A stretch of 64,000 nt of DNA from a virus. Under the pieces are notes generated by a model that was given only the letters and a program-made list of their open reading frames with translations, was not told the DNA's origin and searched no databases. The stretch is taken from positions 29,826-93,825 of the IMG/VR virus record IMGVR_UViG_3300031772_000007; one strand, 5' to 3'. Made by a program: the position numbers and the translations under genes. Of this stretch, positions 54,564-62,982 are shown one piece after another (position 1 is the stretch's first letter; every line of letters begins with the position of its first letter).

Positions 54564-55099
54564 GGCTTGGGCGGGTCGGCCGGGGCGGGCGCGGGCAGCG
54601 CCGGAGCCTTCCGGGAGGTCCACCAGTCGTACAAGTCCTTCGCCAGCTCCCAAAGGGCTGCGCCGGAGAGCGACACCACCAGCACCGGCTTCGCCAGGCT
54701 CCAGTCGATCTTCTCGCCCGCGAGCAGCGCGCCGGAGAGCCCCGCGGCGACGGTCGTTGCGAAGTTGAGCACCCAGCCGCCGATCTTCGTGCCGAAGAGG
54801 AAGGCCAGCGCCTTGTCGAGCGGGTTGGTGTCGGCCAGGGCTGCCCGAATCTTCGCTCCGTAGACCCGGATGATGCCCACCAGCACGACGAGGACTGCCG
54901 CCGCCACCGTGCCCCACGCGCCGTCCTTGACGGCGTGGAAGGCGATCTTGATGAACGCGGTGAGCCCGCTCGGGTCGGTTGGGACCGCGGGAGCGGTCTG
55001 CGCGAGCGCAGTCGCGGCGCAGAAGCAGACGAGGAACATCAGGGAGCTGACGATGCCGGTGAGGAACAGCTTTCGGTGCTGCCGGTACAGGTCGAGCAT
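54560..55099 (-). CDS. Holin-like membrane protein
   Basis: 179 residues. Segments FLTGIVSSLMFLVCFCAATA, VAAAVLVVLVGIIRVYG and KPVLVVSLSGAALWELA, plus LNFATTVAAGLSGALLAG, suggest three to four membrane spans. Position beside amidase and spanins makes a holin likely. The C-terminus is short and rich in Pro/Ala/Lys. Longer than most class I holins. Confidence 0.6.
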   Translation of the reverse strand: MLDLYRQHRKLFLTGIVSSLMFLVCFCAATALAQTAPAVPTDPSGLTAFIKIAFHAVKDGAWGTVAAAVLVVLVGIIRVYGAKIRAALADTNPLDKALAFLFGTKIGGWVLNFATTVAAGLSGALLAGEKIDWSLAKPVLVVSLSGAALWELAKDLYDWWTSRKAPALPAPAPADPPKP

Positions 55100-55114
55100 G
55101 GGTGCGTCCTCCAG

Positions 55115-55185
55115 TTGCGCGCCCCCGAGTCGAACAGGGTCCTCCGGCTTATGAGGCCAGCGGGGTGCCGTTCCCCCAGCGCACG
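55115..55185 (-). tRNA. tRNA with CAU anticodon (initiator-like C1:A72)
   Basis: On the minus strand 71 bases fold as a tRNA: acceptor CGTGCGC/GCGCGCA, U8, D-arm GGGG-AACGGCA-CCCC with A14, G18G19 and A21, anticodon arm CTGGC-CTCATAA-GCCGG (anticodon CAU at 55151-55153), four-base variable region, T-arm CCCTG-TTCGACT-CGGGG, discriminator A73. All invariant positions match. C1 faces A72, a mismatch otherwise typical of initiator tRNA. CCA is not encoded. Lies between amidase and holin. Confidence 0.85.
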
Positions 55186-55195
55186 GGACGGAAAG

Positions 55196-55888
55196 CTACC
55201 CTGCGCCGAACACGCTGTCCAGCGCACCCGGCAGGTGGACCTGGAGCCATAGGTCGCCGGGGTCGTCTCGCCGGGTCGGGTCGAACTGATGGTGCCCGTA
55301 GGAGCACTCCAAGCGCGGCCACTGGAGCTTTGCCACCAGCGCTTCGAGCAACCGGGTCGCTGAAGCCACCTGCGCCGGAGGAAATTCGTCGTACCAGACG
55401 CCGTTCTGCTGTCGGGCTCGGCCTGCGTCGATGAGGTACTTGGGGTCGGGCTTCTTCGTTCCTGAGTCCACCCACGGCCAGCAGTAGAACTGCCCGCCGA
55501 CCTGCCTCAAGATGCCTGCGTTCTCCAGCTCGACTCCCACCGTGCCCCGGTTGATGTTCCCGAACAGGTGCCCGCCGATGCGCCCCGGTCGCCCGACGTG
55601 CCAGGAGCCCTTGTTGAAGGGCACGCTCTGGTAGATGCGTCCGTCCTTGCCGATGAGGCAGGTCCAGCTCGCGGCCACGTCGATGCCCTTGCGGTACTTC
55701 TGGATGCTGGTCGCCAGGTTCAGCCCGTAGTCGGGGTTCGTGCAGACGCCGCTGGTCCAGTGCCAGACGATGCCCAGTGGGAACGGTACGTCAAGAGTGC
55801 AGGTGCGCGTAGAGGGCAGCTTGACCAGCGCTGGTAGCCCGGCGTCAGCCGCCTGTGCCTGGAGCCACCAGTCCTTGCCGACCTGCAC
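55196..55888 (-). CDS. N-acetylmuramoyl-L-alanine amidase (endolysin)
   Basis: 230 residues. FPLGIVWHWTSGVCTNPDYG (zinc His), SWTCLIGKDGRIYQSVPFNK, SWHVGRPGRIGGHLFGNINR, GTVGVELENAG and ECSYGHHQFDPTRRDDPGD follow the amidase_2 order, with the late His-x-x-x-D zinc/catalytic motif. It cuts the bond between stem peptide and glycan in peptidoglycan. No signal peptide, so export depends on the holin. Confidence 0.92.
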   Translation of the reverse strand: MQVGKDWWLQAQAADAGLPALVKLPSTRTCTLDVPFPLGIVWHWTSGVCTNPDYGLNLATSIQKYRKGIDVAASWTCLIGKDGRIYQSVPFNKGSWHVGRPGRIGGHLFGNINRGTVGVELENAGILRQVGGQFYCWPWVDSGTKKPDPKYLIDAGRARQQNGVWYDEFPPAQVASATRLLEALVAKLQWPRLECSYGHHQFDPTRRDDPGDLWLQVHLPGALDSVFGAG

Positions 55889-55909
55889 GGTGTCCCCCTG
55901 CGCTTGGTC

Positions 55910-56158
55910 CTACTTCTTGCACTTGCTCCGGTCGATGCCCAGATGCGCCGAGCAGGCGTTGTAGCAGTGCTTCTGCGCCACCGGGTCGTCGCCCAGCATG
56001 GTGCAGCCCTTCATGCAGCCCTCCTGCTTGTCCTGCGCGGCTTGCAGGCACGGGTCGAGCTTGACCACCGCGGCCACCGGAGCCTTCTTGACCGGCTTGG
56101 CCTCCGCGCAGCAGGTGGCGAGGGCAGCGAGAATCGAAACTGCGAGCATCGTCCTCAT
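55910..56158 (-). CDS. Exported Cys-rich small protein 1
   Basis: 82 residues with an N-terminal signal (MRTMLAVSILAALATCCAEA). The mature part has DPCLQAAQDKQEGCMKGCTM and QKHCYNACSAHLGIDRSKC, a repeated C-x3-C pattern expected to form a disulfide-linked helical hairpin. The next gene encodes a similar pattern. Likely periplasmic; role unknown. Confidence 0.55.
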   Translation of the reverse strand: MRTMLAVSILAALATCCAEAKPVKKAPVAAVVKLDPCLQAAQDKQEGCMKGCTMLGDDPVAQKHCYNACSAHLGIDRSKCKK

Positions 56159-56379
56159 GGCGTTCCTCCGTCAGTCGTCCAGCAGAGCTTCTTCGCCGCC
56201 TCGAAGGCGACGTTGCACCTATCGAGGCACCTTGACGGGTCCGAGTGCCCGGCGTCTGCGTAGCACCCGCGCCAGCAGGCGTCCTTCGCGGTCGCAGCCG
56301 CCTTCATGCACGTCGGGTCGTAGCCCGCGAGAGCGACGACCGCCGCGACCAGTACCGCCCCTGCAATCAGCTTTTTCAT
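56155..56379 (-). CDS. Exported Cys-rich small protein 2
   Basis: 74 residues, signal MKKLIAGAVLVAAVVALAGY, then DPTCMKAAATAKDACWRGCY and RCLDRCNVAFEAAKKLC. Cysteine spacing parallels the neighbouring gene (C-x8-C-x3-C...C-x3-C). ATG 56379 follows GGAGAACC. The two may be duplicates. Unknown role outside the cytoplasm. Confidence 0.55.
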   Translation of the reverse strand: MKKLIAGAVLVAAVVALAGYDPTCMKAAATAKDACWRGCYADAGHSDPSRCLDRCNVAFEAAKKLCWTTDGGTP

Positions 56380-56390
56380 GGTGGTTCTCC

Positions 56391-57863
56391 TCACTCAATC
56401 CGAGCAACGCTCAGGTCCGCCCCGATGAGAATGTAGCCAGCGTCGTACACTTCCCAGAAGTAGTGGTACTGCCCGTCGATGTAGAGGGTCGTGCCGTCGC
56501 AGCTCGTCGAGTTGGGGTTGGCGTAGCCGCAGTAAGAAATACGCGCGCTGCTCGGACCGAACGGCGTGAAGTGGGTGAGGCAGTCCGCCATATCGTGACG
56601 GCAGAGGTGGAATGTCGAGCCGTTCGACGGGGCGTAGTTCGCGTAGCAATCCTGGCTCGAAACCCAGTCGAGGGTGACTACGTTGCCCGGTTGGTCGGCG
56701 CTGAACGCTCGGTAGGGGGGAGTCGTGGAGCAGACGACCGCAACCCCAATCACGTTGGCCTGCTTCGGAGCGCCACCGAACGAGAACACGTCCGAGCCCG
56801 CCGTGGTGTGCGCGAAGGAGTTGTAGACGTTGGTCTTGACCGCGCCAAGGTTATAGACGGCTGCCCCGTTTCCCAAGAAGGCCGTGTTGGTGACGGACAG
56901 GTAGCCCTTCGAGGTGTCCTCGATGTAGATGCTGGAGTACCCCGCCGGGTTGAAGAGGTCGCGGTACAGGGAGATGTTGGTGTTGAACTCGGAGTAGAGG
57001 AGGTTGTTGTACGCAGGGTCCACCCTGAACGTGTCGTTGACGAACTGGACGCGGTTCGGCGTGTTGACGTAGACGCCCGCGTTCGACCCAGCGAACGCGA
57101 TGTCAATCCACGCCCCACCTGCCGTGATGTACGCCCCGTACCCGGTGCCTGCGCCCGCGTCGATGACGGTGCCCGGCTCCTTGATGGTGAAGGTCGTGCC
57201 GGAGTTGACGCCCCAGTAGCCCGCCACCCAGACCTGGCTCGCGTTGTTGCCGATGATGGGGTAGCCGTCCGGGTCGCCGTCGATGGCGAGGAACTTCCCG
57301 ACCAGCGAATCGTCGGACCAGCCGCCGTCAGCAATCATCCAGCCGCCATCCCAACCGCCGCCGGGGTCCGCCGAGACGACATCACCTGTCGCTGCGCCGG
57401 AGCCAAGCGTGGAGGTGATTGGGGTGCCGTAGACGTTGATGACGCTGTTGAGGTGGGAGCACTGGTTGAACCCGTCCATGACGACCGGAGGGTACTCGCC
57501 CACGTCCACGTCGATGTTGACGTTGTGGCAGACGTTGGTGGGAATCTTCATCACCGCTCCCTGAATGGTCGCGCACGGGGTTCCCCAGCCCGCGCAGTCG
57601 TTGGCGTCGGAGCCGCCGTCCGCGCTGACGAAGTAGGTGACGCCTCCGCCGGTCTGCTCGGACACCGCGCTCCAGCGCCCTGCACGGTACGTCTGCGCGT
57701 AGTTCTGGTCGAGGTCGTAGTAGAGCCCGCCGCTCTTGTCGTTGGTCCCGCCCGGCGGTCCGTGCCGCTTGTCGAGGACGAGCACCTTGCCCTGCTGTGA
57801 CGCCGCGAGCGCTCCTGCGGCGAGGAGGCAGGCGACGACGGCTGCAATTTGAGTGGTCTTCAT
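56391..57863 (-). CDS. Exported right-handed beta-helix protein 1
   Basis: 490 residues with a clear signal peptide (MKTTQIAAVVACLLAAGALA). Then FVSADGGSDANDCAGWGTPC and CATIQGAVMKIPTNVCHNVN, which begins a parallel beta-helix of pectate-lyase type, ending with a compact C-terminal domain with HYFWEVYDAGYILIGAD. The C...PC.TIQGA unit also appears twice in the next protein. Tail fibres normally lack signal peptides, so an exported enzyme or surface protein is more likely. Confidence 0.65.
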   Translation of the reverse strand: MKTTQIAAVVACLLAAGALAASQQGKVLVLDKRHGPPGGTNDKSGGLYYDLDQNYAQTYRAGRWSAVSEQTGGGVTYFVSADGGSDANDCAGWGTPCATIQGAVMKIPTNVCHNVNIDVDVGEYPPVVMDGFNQCSHLNSVINVYGTPITSTLGSGAATGDVVSADPGGGWDGGWMIADGGWSDDSLVGKFLAIDGDPDGYPIIGNNASQVWVAGYWGVNSGTTFTIKEPGTVIDAGAGTGYGAYITAGGAWIDIAFAGSNAGVYVNTPNRVQFVNDTFRVDPAYNNLLYSEFNTNISLYRDLFNPAGYSSIYIEDTSKGYLSVTNTAFLGNGAAVYNLGAVKTNVYNSFAHTTAGSDVFSFGGAPKQANVIGVAVVCSTTPPYRAFSADQPGNVVTLDWVSSQDCYANYAPSNGSTFHLCRHDMADCLTHFTPFGPSSARISYCGYANPNSTSCDGTTLYIDGQYHYFWEVYDAGYILIGADLSVARIE

Positions 57864-57874
57864 GGCTCTCCTCG

Positions 57875-60517
57875 CTACTGCTGGTAGATGCGGCTACCCG
57901 TCTCCAAGTCGAAGATGCTGATGTCCTCGATGGAGCGCAGGTACGCGATGGTGTAGTTCTCGTAGCCCAGGACAATCTCGTTCCCGGTCGCGGTGATGGT
58001 GCTGTTCCCGCTGAGCGCCACCGTGCCGCCTTGGAAGACCCGCATCCCGAGCCCGTTGCCGGAGCCCTGGAGCGCGCTGGCGGTGACGGTCGAGTGCCCC
58101 CAGACATCCAGCGCGAGGGCGCAGTTGTTCATCTCATCGCTCCCGAGGTTCAGCGTTCCGAGCGCGCTCTCCCCGCCGTAGCTGAGCCCACCCTTCATGT
58201 TGAGGCACGTCCCGCCCGCGCCCTGGAAGAAGGTGTTGAAGATGGCGGAGTCCACCATCGAGCCGAGGTCCACGCTGTCGTAGGTCGTCGGGGAAATCCA
58301 GTTCGTGAACATCCCAAGCTGCCCGGCGTTCAGGGAGAGCGCGGTCGCCGTGCCGGTGAACAGCGAGTTGGTGACGTAGAGCGCCAAGCTGGGGCCAGAT
58401 GCCAGGATGCCGTAGTACCCGGTATTGTTGAGCACCGACCCGGTGAGCGACATGGTGTGGTTGCTCGTGTCGTAGACCTGGAAGTAGTTGATGGCCGACC
58501 CGAACGCGCAGTTGGTGCAGCTCGCCGAAGCGCCATTCTCGATGACCAGCCCGTAGTTGGCGCTCGCATTGAACTTGATGCCGGTGACGATGAAGTTGTC
58601 CATCCCTGACACCAGTGCGTTCCAGCCGGGGTTCACCGGGGTCGAGTTGATGACGACGCCCCAGTCCTGGATGGCGTAGGTCGAAGTCCCGTCCGGCGCT
58701 CCGCCGTAGAAGATGGTAGCGACGGTCACGCTGGTCGCGTCGTTTGCCACGATGGGGAAGCTGAAGTAGGAGTGCCCGGCTCCGGCGGTGATGTTCAGGA
58801 CGTACCCGACCAGCTCTCCCGGCGTCCAGGTCTGCGTGGCGTCCACCAGCGTTCCGAACAGGAGCGGGTTGCTGCCGCCCGTCGTGCCGCCCGAGGCAGT
58901 CCCGGTAGCTGAGCCGGTCGAGAGGGTCGCGTCCACCATCGCCCCGTTGAGGAAGACGCCGCCGACTCCCTGCCCTCCGCCGGAGCCCGGCTTGGCCTGC
59001 GTGCGCGAGAGCGCGCGGAAGTTGCCGTAGTTCCCCGCCGCGACGTTGATGGCGACGTTGTGCTGAATTCGCACCGGCAGCTTGTCGATGGCTCCTTGGA
59101 TGGTCGCGCACGCCCCGGTCCCGACTGCCGTGCAGCTTCCGAGGTCGTTGCCGGTCGGGTCAACGTAGAGCTGCACGTCGGCGGAGGTCGCGGCGAGCTT
59201 TCGGTTGAAGGCGGTCCAGTCGGGAACGCTCAGGATGCCTGCGTCGTTCGCTCCCGCGTAGTCGCTGGAGATGTTAGGGGTGGTGCCGCCTGAGCTGTGC
59301 ATCGGCCCGGTGGCAGTCACGCCCGTCACGCCGAACGGTCCCGCGTCCTCCGCGCCGACCAGGAAGTTGTACCAGGCGCTCCCGTTGGAGCCCTGGAAGG
59401 TGCCGGTCGTGAGGTTGGCGAAGGTTGCTCCGGTGGTGGCAGTCCCTGCGTCGGGGCGCTGCGCCGCCGTGCCTACGGGGAACCGGGTCATGTTGCCGAC
59501 TTCGGCTCCGGGGGCCAGGACGCTCATCGCCACGCCCGGCTCGTAGATGCGTGAGGTGGTCGTCCGGTCGAGGTAGTTCCTCGGGGTCAGCGTCCGAAGG
59601 GTCGCCATCGAGAGGGTGAACCCGTCCACGTTCAGCTCGTTCGGCGTGGAGAGCATCAGGTCCCCGGCGAGCTGCACGACGCCGCCCTGCACGACGTTGA
59701 TGGCCCGCGGGACGGTGGAGAAGATGCTCTGCTGAACCAGCGCCCGGCTCCCGTAGCCGACCTGCACCTGCGCGGTGGAGTTGGAGGAGTCGAACCGGCA
59801 GCCGGTGATGGCCGCCTGCTGATTGGGCACGATGTTGTAGACGCTGATGCCGGTGGCGACGGAGTTGGCCGAGAAGCGAATCCGCTCGATGGTCAGCGGC
59901 ACCGTGGCGGAGAGCATCGTCGCGCCGGTCGCCGCCGAGCCAATGACGTTCGCGCTCCAGTCCTGAATGGCGTAGGTCGAGGTGCTGTTCGGGGCGGTCC
60001 ACGGTCCTTGGATGGTGATGGTCGTCGCGGTGTTGGAGACGATGGCCCCGAGCTGCCCGACGCCCGTGCCCTTCAGAATCTCGACCACCTTGCCTGCGAG
60101 GGCGTTGGTGCCCCAGCCGCCGCCCGTGTCAATGAGGGTGCCGTTCACGGTCACGCTGCCCGCGGTTCCGCCGGTCGCCGTGCCGGTGTTCCGCCCGGTG
60201 ACGGTCGCCTTCAGGTAGTAGCCGCGCAGCCGCAGCGAGCCACCCGAGTTGACGTTGAACCCGCCCACGTTCGCGCCGTCCCGGTAGGTGCCGGGCATCA
60301 GGTTCACGATGACGTTGTGGTCGATGGTCTGCGGGACGTGCCCGAGGGCTCCCTGGATGGTCTTGCAGGGCGTCTCCAGGTGGACGCAGTTGTACCCGTC
60401 CGTGCCCTTCGCGGGGTCAATCCAGAACTCCAAGTCCTGCGTCGTGCTCGTGCCGGGGACTTGCGCCAGCGCCGAAACCGAGGCGAGCAGCGCCAGCAAG
60501 GGGATGAGCTTCTTCAT
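57875..60517 (-). CDS. Exported right-handed beta-helix protein 2 (large)
   Basis: 880 residues from ATG 60517 (GGAGGAAAC). Signal peptide MKKLIPLLALLASVSALA. Two beta-helix halves, each starting with the unit C...C.TIQGA and HNV (NCVHLETPCKTIQGALGHVP near residue 45 and SCTAVGTGACATIQGAIDKL near residue 455). Repeated phrases STYAIQDW and GTLxDxxxxW mark tandem modules. The middle carries FQGSNGSAWYNFLVGAEDAG, which resembles tail-fibre text. Ends DISIFDLETGSRIYQQ, so a virion role is possible despite the signal peptide. Confidence 0.65.
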   Translation of the reverse strand: MKKLIPLLALLASVSALAQVPGTSTTQDLEFWIDPAKGTDGYNCVHLETPCKTIQGALGHVPQTIDHNVIVNLMPGTYRDGANVGGFNVNSGGSLRLRGYYLKATVTGRNTGTATGGTAGSVTVNGTLIDTGGGWGTNALAGKVVEILKGTGVGQLGAIVSNTATTITIQGPWTAPNSTSTYAIQDWSANVIGSAATGATMLSATVPLTIERIRFSANSVATGISVYNIVPNQQAAITGCRFDSSNSTAQVQVGYGSRALVQQSIFSTVPRAINVVQGGVVQLAGDLMLSTPNELNVDGFTLSMATLRTLTPRNYLDRTTTSRIYEPGVAMSVLAPGAEVGNMTRFPVGTAAQRPDAGTATTGATFANLTTGTFQGSNGSAWYNFLVGAEDAGPFGVTGVTATGPMHSSGGTTPNISSDYAGANDAGILSVPDWTAFNRKLAATSADVQLYVDPTGNDLGSCTAVGTGACATIQGAIDKLPVRIQHNVAINVAAGNYGNFRALSRTQAKPGSGGGQGVGGVFLNGAMVDATLSTGSATGTASGGTTGGSNPLLFGTLVDATQTWTPGELVGYVLNITAGAGHSYFSFPIVANDATSVTVATIFYGGAPDGTSTYAIQDWGVVINSTPVNPGWNALVSGMDNFIVTGIKFNASANYGLVIENGASASCTNCAFGSAINYFQVYDTSNHTMSLTGSVLNNTGYYGILASGPSLALYVTNSLFTGTATALSLNAGQLGMFTNWISPTTYDSVDLGSMVDSAIFNTFFQGAGGTCLNMKGGLSYGGESALGTLNLGSDEMNNCALALDVWGHSTVTASALQGSGNGLGMRVFQGGTVALSGNSTITATGNEIVLGYENYTIAYLRSIEDISIFDLETGSRIYQQ

Positions 60518-60542
60518 GTTTCCTCCGAGGGGGTAGGGCATA

Positions 60543-60938
60543 TCACGGGACCGGGGTGGAAGTGGGCTCCAAGAGCAGAGTCGAGAGGGGCACCACCGGC
60601 CAGCGCTTGTGGCCCACGTCGGTGTACCAGATGTCGAAGACGTACCGGCGCGGGTCGAGCCTCTTGGTCGTCGCCGGGGTGCCGGTAAAGGTGGCACAGA
60701 CGCCCGCGAACTCCGCGACGAGGGAGAACGCCGCCTGCGAGTCGAGGCTGGAGGTCTTGGCGGTCATCACCAGGGAGCCGCCGGACAGCGTGACGAGGTG
60801 CCGCGCCGGGTCGAACACGGTCAGCCGGATGGTGAAGTCCTCGCCCTTGGTAATTCGGATGGTGGTGCGCGCGTTGGTCGGCGCTCCCGCGCGCTGCGCT
60901 GCGCCGTCCTCCAGCAGCCCGATGAGGTCGATGACCAC
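60543..60938 (-). CDS. Baseplate/fibre-associated beta-sandwich protein
   Basis: 131 residues from GTG 60938 (AAGGAG site). ARTTIRITKGEDFTIRLTVF and LVTLSGGSLVMTAKTSSLDS, then YVFDIWYTDVGHKRWPVVPL are like the N-terminal Ig-type domain of phage baseplate BppU-like proteins. It probably lies at the tail tip. Confidence is moderate as the domain is small. Confidence 0.55.
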   Translation of the reverse strand: MVIDLIGLLEDGAAQRAGAPTNARTTIRITKGEDFTIRLTVFDPARHLVTLSGGSLVMTAKTSSLDSQAAFSLVAEFAGVCATFTGTPATTKRLDPRRYVFDIWYTDVGHKRWPVVPLSTLLLEPTSTPVP

Positions 60939-60979
60939 GCTTCGCTCCTTGACCCCCTCGCCTTCTAGCACACCTCGGG

Positions 60980-61198
60980 CTACTGCGCTCCTACCACCGT
61001 GTCGATGATGCCGCCCTCTCCTTCGGTCAGGTCGTCGAAGCAGTGGACGGTAACGTGATGGGCGTCGTTGTCGATGCAGGAGACGCCGTAGAACCGCGCC
61101 CCGTCGTTCGGGTACTGAGGCAGCCCCACCCCCACGATTGCGAGCGTCAGCACCCCGGCGTCAACCGCGTGGTCCTTCTCGTAGGGTCGGTTCGTCAT
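60980..61198 (-). CDS. Small tail-region protein
   Basis: 72 residues (NRPYEKDHAVDAGVLTLAIV; ARFYGVSCIDNDAHHVTVHC). Strand-rich. Coupled to the 61195 gene by ATGA overlap. Unknown role among tail genes. Confidence 0.5.
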   Translation of the reverse strand: MTNRPYEKDHAVDAGVLTLAIVGVGLPQYPNDGARFYGVSCIDNDAHHVTVHCFDDLTEGEGGIIDTVVGAQ

Positions 61199-61773
61199 GC
61201 GCCAACCTCCTTGACCACCAGCGAGGCGTAGTCACTGTTCGGAGCCGTGACGGGCCGGATGCGACCCGTGCCTGCGCTCACGAGCCACTGGAGTTTGACG
61301 GTGTGCGCCCCCGCGGCCACCGCGTACTTCTTCATCAGCGCAGCGGTGTTCCAGATGGAAGCCCCAGATTGCACCGCCGCCGCCGCAACCTGAACGCCAT
61401 CGACGGTGAGCCGGTACTTGGTGATGGCGGTCGAGGCGTTGTCCCCGCTCGCCGCCGCCTCGATGACCAACGAGCCGTTCGCGGTCGTGGTGATGGCCAC
61501 GGTCAGCAGGTCCACGAAGGACGTGGAGGTCGTCGTCGTGTCGGCAATGATTTCCGCGAAGTCCGTCTTCCGGTACTGCCCCGTCAGTTGCAGCCACGTC
61601 GGAGTCACGTCGTAGGTCAGCAGCCAGAGGGAGTTGTCGTCTACCTGCCTGGCAATCTTCCCCACGTCCGCCGAGACGAAGCCCGTCGCGGCGTTCCTGA
61701 TTCCAGCGTTGGCGTAGCCCCAAGCGTAGGGCTGGTGGATGTCGTAGAGGATGAGCGCGTTGTGGAAACCCAT
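61195..61773 (-). CDS. Tail-region beta-rich protein
   Basis: 192 residues. An N-terminal unit (GFHNALILYDIHQPYAWGY) and a jelly-roll-like C-terminal half (SFVDLLTVAITTTANGSLVI; HTVKLQWLVSAGTGRIRPV). Similar beta-sandwich domains occur in phage fibre and host-binding proteins. The call is by context. Confidence 0.5.
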   Translation of the reverse strand: MGFHNALILYDIHQPYAWGYANAGIRNAATGFVSADVGKIARQVDDNSLWLLTYDVTPTWLQLTGQYRKTDFAEIIADTTTTSTSFVDLLTVAITTTANGSLVIEAAASGDNASTAITKYRLTVDGVQVAAAAVQSGASIWNTAALMKKYAVAAGAHTVKLQWLVSAGTGRIRPVTAPNSDYASLVVKEVGA

Positions 61774-61782
61774 GCGGTTCTC

Positions 61783-62304
61783 CTAGAGCTGGTACACGAG
61801 GTCACCCGTGGTGGTGACGACGAAGCTGCCGTTGCGCTGAATGACGACCCGAACGAACGTCCCACCAATGGCCGCGTCGAGGTCTGCGAGCGCTCCTTGA
61901 ACGGTGGTGCTCGACGAGTGCGCGAAGCCCGCCGTGTTCACCCCCACGTCCAGCGCCCCCGCGTCGAACTTGAACGACGCCGCGCCGCCGGTCGAGGTGC
62001 CGATGGTTTCGACCACGGTGAAGGTCGTGTTGCCCACCACCGAGGCGACGTGGAAGGTGCCGTCCCCAAGCCCGCCGCTCGTGCCGGAGAGCACCACGAG
62101 GTCGCCCGCCTCGACGGGGTGGTCCATGCTGTCGCGGATTCCTCCCCCGTCCGCGGCGAGGTTCACCACCACCGTCTGCGTTCCCGATGTCGTCGAGACG
62201 ACGGTGGTGGTGAAGTTGACGGTCGCACCCGCGCCGCCGGGAGACTTCAGCTCGGGCGCATCTACGAAGTCCACGTCAACGATGTCGGACTTCGAGATGC
62301 CCAC
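61783..62304 (-). CDS. Tail-region beta-rich protein
   Basis: 173 residues. TVVSTTSGTQTVVVNLAADG and HPVEAGDLVVLSGTSGGLGD, GTFHVASVVGNTTFTVVETI and VQGALADLDAAIGGTFVRVV, a Thr/Val/Gly-rich pattern of phage fibre or baseplate decoration. No catalytic motif. Confidence 0.5.
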   Translation of the reverse strand: MGISKSDIVDVDFVDAPELKSPGGAGATVNFTTTVVSTTSGTQTVVVNLAADGGGIRDSMDHPVEAGDLVVLSGTSGGLGDGTFHVASVVGNTTFTVVETIGTSTGGAASFKFDAGALDVGVNTAGFAHSSSTTVQGALADLDAAIGGTFVRVVIQRNGSFVVTTTGDLVYQL

Positions 62305-62307
62305 GGG

Positions 62308-62718
62308 CTACTCCTTCTTGGCTCGCGGCTTCCGCCCTTTGGTCGTCTCGACGGACACGACAGGCTGCGCCGCCTCACCCTGCGGCTGCCCGGCGACCCT
62401 GGCGGCTTCCTCGCGCTCCTTGGCGCGCTCCGCCGACTCGATGGCCGCTCGCTCCGCCTGCACCACGAAGCCGTTGATGGTGTTGTAGACGATGGAGCTG
62501 ACCGCCGCGAACCCGTTGGCCTGCCCCTCGGCCATCTTCGCCTGCGCCCTGAAGCTGTCCGCCTGGTTCATGCACGCCTGCCGCTGCCGCTCGCAGTCGT
62601 TGTAGAGCTGCATCAGCACGCTCTGGAGGACGCCGTGCCCCTTCTCGTCCACAACGCCCATCCGGAGGAGGTCCGTCATCCGCTGCCGCAGCTTGACCTG
62701 AGATTCACCCGCTTCCAT
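62308..62718 (-). CDS. Helical tail-region protein
   Basis: 136 residues. Charged helical protein (SQVKLRQRMTDLLRMGVVDE; DCERQRQACMNQADSFRAQA) with a basic end (VSVETTKGRKPRAKKE). May be a chaperone or tape-measure partner; unknown. Confidence 0.5.
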   Translation of the reverse strand: MEAGESQVKLRQRMTDLLRMGVVDEKGHGVLQSVLMQLYNDCERQRQACMNQADSFRAQAKMAEGQANGFAAVSSIVYNTINGFVVQAERAAIESAERAKEREEAARVAGQPQGEAAQPVVSVETTKGRKPRAKKE

Positions 62719-62947
62719 GCTGTACCCCCTGCTTTCGCGCGAGATACCCCGCCAGGATGAGGCAGGGCTCGCAGTAGATGCCTTCCACGCTCACGTCCTT
62801 GTCGCTCTCGACGCGGAAGAACCGCGTCGGGGTCGGCTCCCTGCCGTCCAGCCGAAACAGCTCTGGGGCTCGATGCCCGGACCGGCACCACCGCATCAGA
62901 GGGGAAGGCACCTCGGAGACGGTGGTGTCGGCCTTGGGGGGCATCAT
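62705..62947 (-). CDS. Small Cys-paired protein
   Basis: 80 residues. LMRWCRSGHRAPELFRLDGR and SVEGIYCEPCLILAGYLARK supply C...H and CxxC, a possible zinc site. Overlaps the start of the 62308 gene. Located between tail genes. Confidence 0.5.
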   Translation of the reverse strand: MMPPKADTTVSEVPSPLMRWCRSGHRAPELFRLDGREPTPTRFFRVESDKDVSVEGIYCEPCLILAGYLARKQGVQHGSG

Positions 62948-62982
62948 GGGCGGTCAGACTCTACCGCCCCACCCGGCTACTG

